Source: Siphonodentalium dalli (Eukaryota; Mollusca; Scaphopoda; Gadilida; Siphonodentaliidae). From it: 64,000 bases of DNA. This document shows positions 54,750-64,000 of the stretch, piece by piece; position 1 is the stretch's first letter; each line of letters begins with the position of its first letter. The translations under genes and the position numbers were made by a program. The stretch covers positions 109,021,319 through 109,085,318 of the forward strand of contig CP136066.1 of NCBI GenBank assembly GCA_032622095.1, given 5' to 3'. The notes beneath the pieces were generated by a model, which worked only from the letters and a program-made list of their open reading frames with translations, was not told where the DNA came from and made no database searches.

Positions 54750-55245
54750 CAATTAGTACTATAGGTATGTGTGAGACAGTCATTAATGTCATTAATGCAG
54801 TGAACAAAGTTGTTAGTGAAAAGATCGGCCTTCCGTGTTTATCTAAGCGCTAGAAGCCGCCTCGAGAATTTGAACATAGAACCTGGCTTAAAATGACAAC
54901 TTTATCAAAGATATTTGCCCGTGAAATCTTGCAATAAATAGCTTAACGCATAGCTGACTGGAATTTCATGAACCTTTGAGTGAGAAAATCGCAGTGAAAG
55001 GTTACCGGTCAATGGGACACATCTACCCGTTCCAAATGGCTATCGCTTTATGTGCTGCATTGAAAGTACCCAAGTACCCGTCGGACTGGACTAGACATTT
55101 ATGTCCCCATGTGTTAATTAATGAACGAGTCCTAAGAATACCGATCGTTGATGGTGGATTAGTCTAGCTTTCTCTACTATTGTTAAAATGAACTTGTTTT
55201 TTGTATTTGTCATTTCAATTCTCAGAATGGTTACTGTAATACCTT
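54750..55245. other. No recognisable feature
   Basis: The frame 54976-55167 has no domain. Nothing else seen. Confidence 0.4.
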
Positions 55246-55249
55246 TATA

Positions 55250-55757
55250 TATAGATCATGCCATAAATCTCTACTATGGCGGACGCCCGTAGAGACCACA
55301 GTACAAAACCTTGGAACTTTGTAAAGTTTTGACAGGGAACACTTATAAAGTAAAAAAATAACACGGGGAATATATTTCTTAATGATTATCTTTTCCTTTA
55401 TTGTGTACTTCACCTTGTGTGAAGGTCCCAACTCGAAATTGCATGCTGTTCTGTGACTTTTGAGAGCCGATATCGCAATAAACATTCAATTAGTTACCCA
55501 GGAAAAATTCCATAATTGTAAGAAACGCAAAGAAAAATCGCCCACAAAGTCATTAAGTCTTGAAATTTCGAGTTGGGACCTTCATCTATAGTGAAGTACA
55601 TTGTTAAGAAACAGATAATTACAATGAAAAATATTCCATGCGTTATTTTTTTCGATTTTATAAGGTTCCCTGTCAAAAGTTAAAAAAGTTCCCAGGTTTT
55701 GTACTGGTGGAATATGACCTCTATACGGCGTTAGCCATAGTACATATTCATGGCACG
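55250..55757. mobile_element. Foldback element with about 190-bp arms
   Basis: The left arm (55250-55440) and right arm (55567-55757) are inverted copies at roughly 80 percent identity, e.g. GGTCCCAACTCGAAATT against AATTTCGAGTTGGGACC. The loop is about 125 bp. The two minus-strand frames here are the arms read through. It could form a long double-stranded RNA if transcribed. Confidence 0.8.
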
Positions 55758-56017
55758 ATCTACCATATATCATACACGTGATCTGTATTTGCGAATTGTG
55801 TCAGTCCGCTATATAATTTAACGGATGACCATCTAGATGGCACCAAAGCAGGGACGTGGCCAGATGTTTCCCGTCGGGGAGGGGGTGACCACATTGGATT
55901 TCCACCCCCTTTGAACCAGACCGAACTCCAATGTTCGCATAATTCCATTTTCACCCCCTCCCTGGATTGGAAATTTCCACTGGTTTACTGGTACCTCAAG
56001 ATTTTTCCAACCATTAA

Positions 56018-56408
56018 CCCTTTACCCAACAGAAGGGCCCTGTGCCAATGCATTCTCTTATATATGCGAGTCGACCATAGGTCGCCTCGCATATATAAGA
56101 GAATGCATTGGCTTAACACATTAAAAATTATAAAATTGTTAAAGAATGTAAGAAAAAATGTTAAAAAGTGTTAAAAAAAGTTTTTTTTAGGCCAATGCAT
56201 TCTCTTATATATGCGAGGCGACCTATGGTCGACTCGCATATATAAGAGAATGCATTGGCACAGGGCATAATTGTAACTATCACAATGTGGTCAAGGAGCC
56301 GGTTCCAATGATACCCATATTTGTATGGTTCTATTGAGACAGACCGAATATATTTTAGGCTGTTGAAGCTTTATTTGGCCGGTTTTGGCCGTTTTGTTGG
56401 GTAAAGGG
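56018..56408. mobile_element. TTAA-2 MITE: TTAA-1 core with different ends
   Basis: Flanked by TTAA at 56014-56017 and 56409-56412. Perfect ends CCCTTTACCCAACA and TGTTGGGTAAAGGG. The inside has two hairpins with CCAATGCATTCTCTTATATA arms, as in TTAA-1, but GTCGACC replaces the GTCTCCC at the hairpin tips. The frame 55911-56174 crosses it and is spurious. Confidence 0.9.
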
Positions 56409-56412
56409 TTAA

Positions 56413-57685
56413 ACAATGAGAATAATATCAACCTATATGTGGTCTAAATTTTCCAACTAAGTGTCAGACATTAAATATCCAACACTCCCTCCAAATTAAT
56501 AATAGGCCACTCTAATGTATACGTTATAGTTGAATAGGAGAATCCATTCAGTATAGAAAAGGTTAACATGGGTATTTTATCGACAAATATAAAGGCTCAG
56601 GTTAAAATTGACTAAAGTGACGGAGTCGGGGTTGGAAGAGATGAGGGGCATTAAAACTGTTTTCGTCATCGATTGTCACCAAACTTATAAATAAACATTG
56701 CAGTATTCTTCATGATACATGGCATCTAATAATTTTAGAAGCGGCCCTATAGGTCAGAGATGATGTTAGGGAAAAACACACCATTGATTAAAAAAAGAGA
56801 AAGATTTGCAGCCGATTTTTACCAAACTCATGAAAAACATGCATGTAATGGTGTGATTCAAAGTTGCCAAATCCCCAAATCCCATAATAAAATGGTTTTA
56901 TCGCTTGTTGTGCTTCTCCATGAAATAATCTATTTCCCCCAAACCTATATATAAGCATGCCCATGATATTTAAGGTATATAATGGTGTAGTTTAAATTTT
57001 CTGAAGTGGTGCGGTTCGGGACAGGTATGGGGGGCGGTGTCACCAAAATCGACATTACAAGATGCCAGGTACCGCTACTGTGTTGTTGGTGTAAGTTAAG
57101 TTAAACTTGTTGATCCTTGTTTTCTATTTGCAGTCCCATATTGCAGTCAACTGTATATGCTATAGTTGTGGATAGCCTTGTCATCTTGCAGCAAATGGTG
57201 GACTGTTACACATACGTCCATCCAGACTCGGAACTTAAGTACAGAAAATACACTGTATAAATGTCACATGGATGATGGGCTTTATAACACAGACCCATGC
57301 ACGTACAGGGTATTGTTCCCGGAAGACTGAATTACTCTGAGAACCAGTTCTAGGTTACAAAGGTGGCAATATTTTGGCTATATGGGTGGAATCACGAAAT
57401 GTAAAAAATTAACACCCCGCGCCAAAACAAAGAGAAGCATCGCTAGAAATAACAACCTTTGGAAGATCGACAGCATTTGTATTAGTCGTCTTCACGTAAA
57501 ATTAAATTAAATTCAGTTTTCTCATTGGATTGCAATTAAATATCATAAAATGTTTATATAATGGAATGAAACTGAATTTCGCCAAAAGGCAATTTGTTTC
57601 TTTCAGACCAAAAGTCGAAATTTTTACTATATACGTTCGGCCAAATTGTCGAACCAAAATGGCCATCAGTTGTATGCTGTTCAAA
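56413..57685. other. No recognisable feature
   Basis: The frame 56760-56954 has no domain or splice context. Nothing else seen. Confidence 0.4.
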
Positions 57686-57689
57686 CCAC

Positions 57690-57785
57690 AGGTATTTGGC
57701 ACAGTAGACCTCACCACCCCAAAAACATATATATATATGTCTTTGAGGTGGTGGTGTCTATTGTGCCAAATACCTGTGGTCCAAA
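57690..57785. repeat. Near-perfect hairpin of about 95 bp
   Basis: ACCACAGGTATTTGGCACAG pairs with its complement on the other side of ACATATATATATATGT. Open frames on both strands here are the two arms. Confidence 0.85.
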
Positions 57786-58631
57786 CGTATATATGGGTCA
57801 GAGGCTGGAAACAGTTGGAAAGCTTGAGGTACACGATACAGAGAACTTGAGGAATTTCCAACCCATTGGGGTGCAAACGGCGTTTTCCTCAGTTGAATAG
57901 GTCGGTATGGTACATTGGGTCGAGGTACAGTTGCATAGAAAATGCAAGATATACACTGCCCAATTGATAATTTCTACCCACGTCCCTGATGATGTAGCCA
58001 GCCCATACTACTTACGCAAAAGCACTCACCAATCCGAATTATATATATTGCTGCACATATATATAATACTACAGCAGAATACGTGTTATTAGTTTCTTCG
58101 ACATGTACATGTGAACTGATAAAATAAGGTTCTGCCACTCGACAAAATACGATCGATTTTTTTCCACAAATTTCTTGTAGTTTATTTTGTCGTTTAGCAT
58201 TCAGTATATATACTAATAACACTCAGTATATCTGCGTTGCGTTCGCCCCCTTTACACATCGGTGTAATAACATCCATCTTTCCCTCTGGTGGTTGTGTTG
58301 CGAGACAGTGAAGCAGTGTTTGTGGAAATTCAACAAGAAACATCTATTGATTAAGGTCCATAAATGTTCTGGATCACACGTGTGATATCTGATTTGGTTG
58401 AATGTTATGCAACATGAAGGATAAATCGACAATATTGCTGTATTTTTTCGTGTTTGCGTAAAAAACTATTCATTAAAATACTATGATATGTACATATTTC
58501 CCACATAATTTTGTGATATGGATTTTGTTGTATTTGAACACGTGCAAAATATAGTACTTTGAAATTATGGTAAAGGTTTTATTTGATGATATATGCTAAT
58601 ATCGTAAACATTTTCATCGGACCTCATCCAT
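57786..58631. other. No recognisable feature
   Basis: Putative first intron region of the upstream AA15-like exon. No exon-2-like motif (CG.CGD) was seen here or elsewhere between 46.9 and 58.6 kb. Confidence 0.4.
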
Positions 58632-58737
58632 TATCGACTGCTGTGTCCATTATCGTGTTGTATGGGGTGAAATCGCAACTCACCTATCGACTGCTCTGTC
58701 CATTATTGTGTTGTATGGGGTGAAATCGCAACTAACC
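58632..58737 (-). repeat. 53-bp tandem duplication spanning a 5' splice site
   Basis: Two 53-bp units (58632-58684 and 58685-58737) differ at three bases. Each ends, on the minus strand, at a donor: GAG then GTTAGT after 58737, and ATAG then GTGAGT after 58684. The first keeps phase 0; the second would add 53 bases and change the frame. Confidence 0.9.
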
Positions 58738-58925
58738 TCAAAACCTCCACAATTGAGCTGATCATCGTACACGTTCACGACTGAGTGATAACCGTGTCTC
58801 CATAGACTGGAACGGTGTGGCGGATCAAGCAAAAACGCTTTGCTATTGACTTGTTCCAGAACCAAGTAAGAAATCAACAGGGAATTCCAAATTATTGGAT
58901 AAAATCCAAAAACATTGGGAACCAT
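58737..58925 (-). CDS. Upstream AA15-like first exon (Lys at His1): alternative first exon or paralogue remnant
   Basis: ATG at 58925-58923. 63 codons: hydrophobic signal peptide (IIWNSLLISYLVLEQVNS), then KAFLLDPPHRSSLWRHGY and a segment ending DDQLNCGGFE, closely matching exon 1 at 46.8 kb. Cleavage after Ser28 would put Lys29 (AAA, 58839-58841) at the mature N-terminus, where AA15 enzymes have the catalytic His. The donor GAG then GTTAGT is phase 0, as in the other first exon, so it could splice to the same exon 2 at 44148. No separate exons 2-4 were found, so it is either an alternative first exon from an upstream promoter or all that is left of a tandem paralogue. Confidence 0.75.
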
Positions 58926-60060
58926 GTGTAACTTCCGATGAATCACAAAGTTCAAATATCAAAGTATATAGCTATTTGTTCACGTTTTACTCGATAAAGA
59001 TGACTTTGTTATTTCGCATGCACTAATTGCGAACGTTGTGAGTCATTTTATTGTTTCAAATGGGTATGCCCTTTGCTACCGTCATTCACTGTCTCCTGAT
59101 CTGGAACAAAACACGCATGCATATATATATTCCAGAGAAAGCGACATACTGCAGGATGCTATCCAAGAACATTGGCGATGGTGTGAGAACCAAATAGGCG
59201 CGCTATGCCATTCGCCTGTTAAGCAACCAAGCACTTATTCAATTGTTCCAGAGAAACACTTATGGGATGACTCCTATATCCAAGAAACATGGGGATGATG
59301 ATGTGCGATGTCGGTGAAAAAAATCAAATAGCCCAAATCCGTCTTAATGAATGGAACGCACCATTTGTACAGTATTTAAATATATCCGATCAACAACGGA
59401 GATCTGAGCCCAAAGTGTTTTGCGGCATGATTAAATGTATCTTTTTTGGTCGTGCATGGATACGACTGCCAGAAATAATATCCATCATACAAAAACGATC
59501 TGAGTTGCTGTCCGTTCCATCCACAAATCACGATTGGCCACACCACCCCCGGGTTTGACAAATGTGACACGTAGTGATTAAGGTAAATGGACAGGCCAAA
59601 ATGGACCATCCTGACAAATCCTTCACTCACTTTTGACATATACACCTACACAGAGCTATGCACACAATGGTCATAGGCGACTGAGAGTGTCACTGGTGCA
59701 TTTCGTCCAAATTTTGACGAGTTCGTGTCAGCCGTCATCACAGTACTTTATTTACGAGAAGACCCTTCGTCAATTACGCTCAAAGTCGTCTTTAAACAGC
59801 GTGAATATTCAATTCGGGTGCGAAATCATTAGTTGTAGACGAACGTTTGCTTCGATGGAAAATAAGATTAAAATTTTAATTTATTTATGTGCGACGTCGG
59901 CTGAGTACGGAAGTGTTGAGCCGCCACCTACACATTCGAGAGGGTCTGACATACGGGTTTGATACATCAATTAGACAAGTATAGAATTTGTGGTCATCTG
60001 TCCTGTTGGTTGGAGGACTATTTTTTTTTAACAGACAGCAAAGAGTCTTAGTGAATAGTA
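58926..60060. other. No supported gene
   Basis: Frames at 59038-59298, 59289-59558 and 59633-59962 (+) and 59376-59645 (-) show no recognised domain. The promoter of the upstream first exon should lie near 58930-59200, but no clear element was identified. Confidence 0.4.
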
Positions 60061-60079
60061 CATAGTCCGAGTTCGAAAT

Positions 60080-61400
60080 GGTCCCCACTGGAGTGCCTCA
60101 GGGGTAAATACTCGGATCTTTTCTGTTTTTATCCTACACTTATCCTACATTATCTCCCGGACAGCCTTATCTCAACAAATAGACTGTACACCAACGACAT
60201 ATGCATTATCGCATCCCATTGACCCATTATGACCAGACAATCCTTTAATTCAAGCTAACTCAAGAATCAATCTCAAATTGGGCGCGCAAATGGCTGGTAA
60301 ATTTCAGTCCACCGGAAACGAAAGCAATATCTTTGTCGTTAACGGGCAAACAAACTAACCCCACACCTGTATTCCAAGACCAATACATCTCCTTCGAAGC
60401 GTCATATACACACCTTGGTATCGAATTTCAAACAAATTTAGACTGGAACTATCACATCAATAATATAATGAAGAGAGTTTCGTCCCGCATCTCACAACTA
60501 AGACGACTCAAACTACAGCTTAAGAGCAAAAACATTATAATTTTTTTTTTTTTTTTTTTTTTTTTACAAAACCTACGTTCTACCAATAATGGATTGTGCT
60601 TATATAGTTTGGGACTGTGCACACAATACCGGATGGACAAACTTGAACGTATACATGTGGACGCCGCCAGAATACTGACCGGGTTAACCCGCTCTGCCCC
60701 CAATACAAATGTTTTACTCGAAGGAAGGTCCAACCTTAGGGAGCGCAGGGAGAAACACCACATACAAACACTTTTTTAAAATAAACAATGAAGAAACTCC
60801 AGAATATCTCACCCTACTTCCAGCCCGGTACAATTTCAGACAACCGCGTTTTTTCTACTCATACCACTGGACAATCGCACATTATAGAAAATCATTCTTC
60901 CAAAACACAAATCACGAGTGGAATAAGCTCCCTTCGTTTGTCATAGATTCGGAAAATATATCCGATTTCAAAACACACCTAAACATAATCGACCCAGCTC
61001 AAAAACCGTATCCCGTTTATAGAACAGGTCATCGGAAGGTTATATAGTGTGAACCATTGTAAACTCCGAAACTATATTGTAGCGACTTAAAGAGTGATAT
61101 GCACAATAACTTCATAGCAACGTTAATGTGGTTTCCCGAGGGAGGATGCTAGTCATTTCTTCTTCCACTGTCCATTGTTCACCAACCAGAAAAGAATATT
61201 TTACCACAAACTTGAAGCGAATAACTTTCGTATTGAAAATACTAAGCATCTTCTCTGTGGAATCTCTGAACATGATCACAGACGAAATATGTTGCTATTT
61301 CTTATTACACAGTCCTACATTACTGCAACCAAACGTTTTGGGTAACATCATTTATTTTTCTCTAATTCCGACAACCTGTCATTGAAAACACATTTAAAAT
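60080..61400 (+). mobile_element. LINE 4: 3' half of an APE-type retrotransposon
   Basis: Starts near TGGAGTGCCTCAGGGG, which encodes the GVPQG motif. It runs through the RT palm, the C-terminal domain and a cysteine-histidine tail, then an A-rich 3' region. Similar to LINE 3 at the C-terminus. Confidence 0.75.
60085..61385 (+). pseudogene. Broken RT ORF of LINE 4
   Basis: TGVPQG is followed by a stop near 60105. The catalytic region near 60190 reads LYTNDICII, where LYADD would be expected, so the first catalytic Asp is lost. The frame 60333-60779 contains YTHLGIEFQTNLDWNYHINN, then a run of 25 T at 60541-60565 that replaces part of the palm/thumb. After it the text (YKTYVLPIMD-like) is readable only in another frame. 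NEWNKLP-type residues follow at 60709-61047, then a shifted EEDASHFFFHCPLF (61140-61180). Inactive. Confidence 0.75.
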
Positions 61401-61724
61401 TTTAATGCCCGGCCTTTTTAGACATAACTTATGACAACGTGAGAGAAAAAACTGGAGAAAAAATAAAATAAAAAACCACTCATTCAAACATTTACATCTG
61501 CTTAAATACACAATTTTCATCCTGTCATCTTGTTTAAATGTTATGTTACACCTTTTGTGTGGGAGAGGGAGTAACTAAGTTGACAAAACTTGTGTCCCAA
61601 TCCCATGTATATAATTTATGTTTAATAAAAAAAATCACCTACAAATATTTTCTGCGGCGTATATTCGCCGTAATACCGCGTACTCATGCCCTACTACGGC
61701 TGAAGGGGTCACTCTCACAAAAAA

Positions 61725-61815
61725 AAAGTGCTGAAGGGTACACCGGGTTTGAAAAAGTGCTGAAGGGTATACCGGGTTTGAAAATGTGCTGACGGGTATA
61801 CAGGTTTTGAAATCT
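61725..61815. repeat. 29-bp minisatellite, three units
   Basis: GTGCTGAAGGGTAYACCGGG followed by TTTGAAAAA, repeated three times with a few changes. Confidence 0.8.
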
Positions 61816-61829
61816 TGTTCTGATGACTT

Positions 61830-63200
61830 TTAGATTTCGTGTCTGCCATGATTTCTGTTCAAGAATAACTGTATTTGTTCCAAGGAAAATTAAAATGAAC
61901 TGAAAACGAACTTCTGATGGTCGCCAGACTTTTAGAAACACAGATAAAGTAACTGCATTATTGCCGATGACATTTTGTTTATCGCGATTAATCCGTTCTT
62001 ACACAACGACAGCGTCATGAAAATCGCTTTGTTTTCGAGATGAATGTTTGAACCGCGTCAAAAATTTTAATATTTTCACGATGACCGAATTCCTGTGATC
62101 CGCACAAAAGAGTATTTTCTGATAAAATAACATTCGGTATGGCGCATAGAAGTTCAGTCCTAGAACCATTGTATTCAGGACATTCCAATAATTGTTGTTG
62201 TTGTTGTTTCTATTATACCACAACGACAGAGAGGGGACGTTTTAATGTGATTACTCAATAGGTCATTGTTCAAACTACTGCATTTCAATCTTAAGCGAGA
62301 ATGGAGTACTTGTGATATGCGACATTCCCTGTGGTAATAGTAAATAAAATGTGTTGTTGTTGTTGTTGTAACTTGGGGTTTGGAAGCCCGGACACGTCTT
62401 TTATCACTCAAGTAGTGTCCCCGTGTCAAATTTTCAGCAAACGAGTCATGTTTGGTCCCATTATGATCAATTGGGAAATTTGGTAAAGTTCTTAACAGAA
62501 ATATGTATTTTTTCTAACAAAAACGTGTTTGGGGGAGGGGTAGCTAAAATCCATTATTTGGCAAACCGTTCTAAAATGTTGTTAACTACTTTCTAAATAT
62601 GCTTGTCAGATAACTGCTACACAATACGGATTAATTTTTTTGGCATTATAGCAATACCCATTTGAATGATAATGTTTGACATCAAATATTTTTGTGAAAA
62701 AGAGATTTTTCAGCAAAAAATAAATGTTTCGGCTCCAAATGGCAGGAAAATCAAAATTAAGCAACACTTTTTTTCATATCAAGTAGAGGTATGATATGAA
62801 TCATATGATATAGTAATGTTAACCCCAATAATGTTGGCAAATAGGTTAGGAAATAGCCACAGGGCTCGCTTTACCAAAACCGTTAATTTCTGGGGAAAAA
62901 AAGACACTGGTGGGCATCGTCGATTTGACAATAGCCACCAAATTCCGTTATATATATATATTTCTTCTTCAACAGAAGTTGGTTTTAACTTGTTCTACCG
63001 TGGGTAGGGGTATCTCGAAAACTAGAGCTCTCTTTCGATTTGGCCGCTGCACTATATCTAATGCGAATTATTGTCTAAAGTCTTTGACTTGATTGAATAA
63101 GTCTTTTGGTCCATATAAAATTATTAACATATATATCGACCTATTTTTATTACCTCCGAAAAGGCTTACCGAAGTCATAGCGACTTTACAGCTATGTTCA
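61830..63200. other. No recognisable feature
   Basis: Short GTT/TTG microsatellites near 62195 and 62351. Frames at 61999-62429 (-) and 62816-63092 (+) show no domain. Confidence 0.4.
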
Positions 63201-63218
63201 TGTTTTCGTTCACAAGTT

Positions 63219-63300
63219 ACGCTCTTTATTCCTACTATAGCAGGAATAAAGTATCAACAAACGCTCTTTATTGCTTGACTTAATTAAGTCTTTCCGTGGC
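63219..63300. repeat. ACGCTCTTTATT palindrome fragments
   Basis: ACGCTCTTTATTCCTACTAT, a near palindrome around TATAGCAGGAATAAAG, and a second ACGCTCTTTATT. AATAAAGAGCGTTT is a motif of the TTAA-4 elements and also occurs near 49660 and 63755, so these may be eroded relatives. Confidence 0.45.
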
Positions 63301-63635
63301 AAATAGTCCGTCTACACTCTACAGTATTTGGAATGTTTATCGACGTACATCGGGAACCGAACCGCAACATGACACAGGCGAGCATTACTAGGTACATTGT
63401 TTAGGCTTCAAATCGCAGAGGGCGTGGCTTCTTTACTGTGCTATTCTAATTCAAACAATATAGAAGATCTTGGGCAAAACTATGAAGCGTTTTGGTGCAG
63501 GATGAAGTACGTGTGAATTATCAATTGAGGTGGCCTTATTCAATAAACTTAATGCAGAGTTCAGTCCCCTTCTACGCAGGATTTAGCGTCGTGAGGGGAC
63601 TGGACTCTGTTTTGCAGCTTGCTTATTCGGTACCT

Positions 63636-63695
63636 TTCCCCATGCATTATGTCCCTCCCCATGCATTAGGTCTCTCCCCATGCATTAGGTCCCAG
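63636..63695. repeat. 17-bp tandem repeat
   Basis: About three copies of CCCCATGCATTAGGTCT with small changes. It overlaps the frame 63492-63734, which has no domain. Confidence 0.75.
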
Positions 63696-64000
63696 TCGTA
63701 TTTGCAAAAAAATATTGACCTACTTTTTATTTGACGTACATGAAACGATAAAGAGCATTATGTGTTAGGAAGTTATCGCTCTGGTCAACACAGAGAGCGT
63801 TATAAATGTGCGAAAATTTGAATTCCTGTGGCATTGCTGTAAGTATTTTCCGAGTACAGGTACATTCAGTCTGGAAAGTATTTCGTGGAGCTATCGACCT
63901 AAAAAAAAGGGATATACAGTTTCCCTAAACCGAACGAATGAATGAATGTTTATTAGCTAATGTATATACACTGGACAAACGTAAACATAGTGTGATGTAC

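Noticed and set aside
57502-57876. Overlapping frames of over 100 codons on both strands
   Set aside because: Both are created by the near-perfect hairpin at 57690-57785. No domain.
59038-59962. Three plus-strand frames possibly forming a gene
   Set aside because: No shared domain, splice signals or codon bias; likely chance or old repeat.

Overview
The window looks like nuclear DNA of a marine invertebrate, most likely a mollusc or another lophotrochozoan. It is AT-rich, gene-poor and intron-rich, and packed with decayed APE-type non-LTR retrotransposons, many miniature inverted-repeat elements, and dispersed repeats that open with palindromic GTCGTCCGTC-type starts. It also carries an AA15-like secreted protein gene with C-terminal WC..NC cysteine modules, an architecture I associate with molluscs. 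There is no prokaryotic signal. Most reading frames are shadows of repeats.

The one convincing cellular gene is on the minus strand. Four exons (46839-46669, 44148-43785, 38411-38245, 30686-30216) join with consensus splice sites and matching phases into a secreted protein of about 390 residues. It resembles AA15 lytic polysaccharide monooxygenases (LPMOs, chitin-binding type-4 fold). Both copper-binding histidines appear to be replaced: the mature N-terminal His by Gly, and the internal His by Asn. A second first-exon (58925-58737), with the same phase-0 donor, encodes another signal peptide and N-terminus with Lys at the His1 position. No second set of exons 2-4 was seen, so it may be an alternative first exon or the remnant of a tandem paralogue. 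The exon-3 donor lies in a 42-bp unit repeated four times, and the donor of the upstream first exon lies in a 53-bp tandem duplication.

Layout. 1-9 kb: hairpin elements and a 319-bp higher-order tandem array. 9.3-11.9 kb: LINE 1 (+). 12 kb: a small cysteine-rich CXC-like gene or pseudogene. 12.8-14.9 kb: a diverged duplication with palindromic TTGCGCTTAAGCGCAA-type motifs. 15-19 kb: mostly featureless. 19.8-22.5 kb: a recent tandem duplication with a microhomology junction. 24-26.3 kb: several TIR elements, including a clean hAT-type one. 26.8-30 kb: LINE tail and dispersed repeats. 30-47 kb: the AA15-like gene; its introns hold a MITE-broken ORF, three abutting TTAA elements (one a piggyBac remnant), a LINE flanked by an unusually long direct repeat, and a second copy of that LINE. 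47-58.6 kb: the interval between the two first exons, with LINE 3 (-), a long foldback and a TTAA element. 58.7-64 kb: the upstream first exon, LINE 4 (+) and minor repeats.

All family assignments are by eye. No database search was run.
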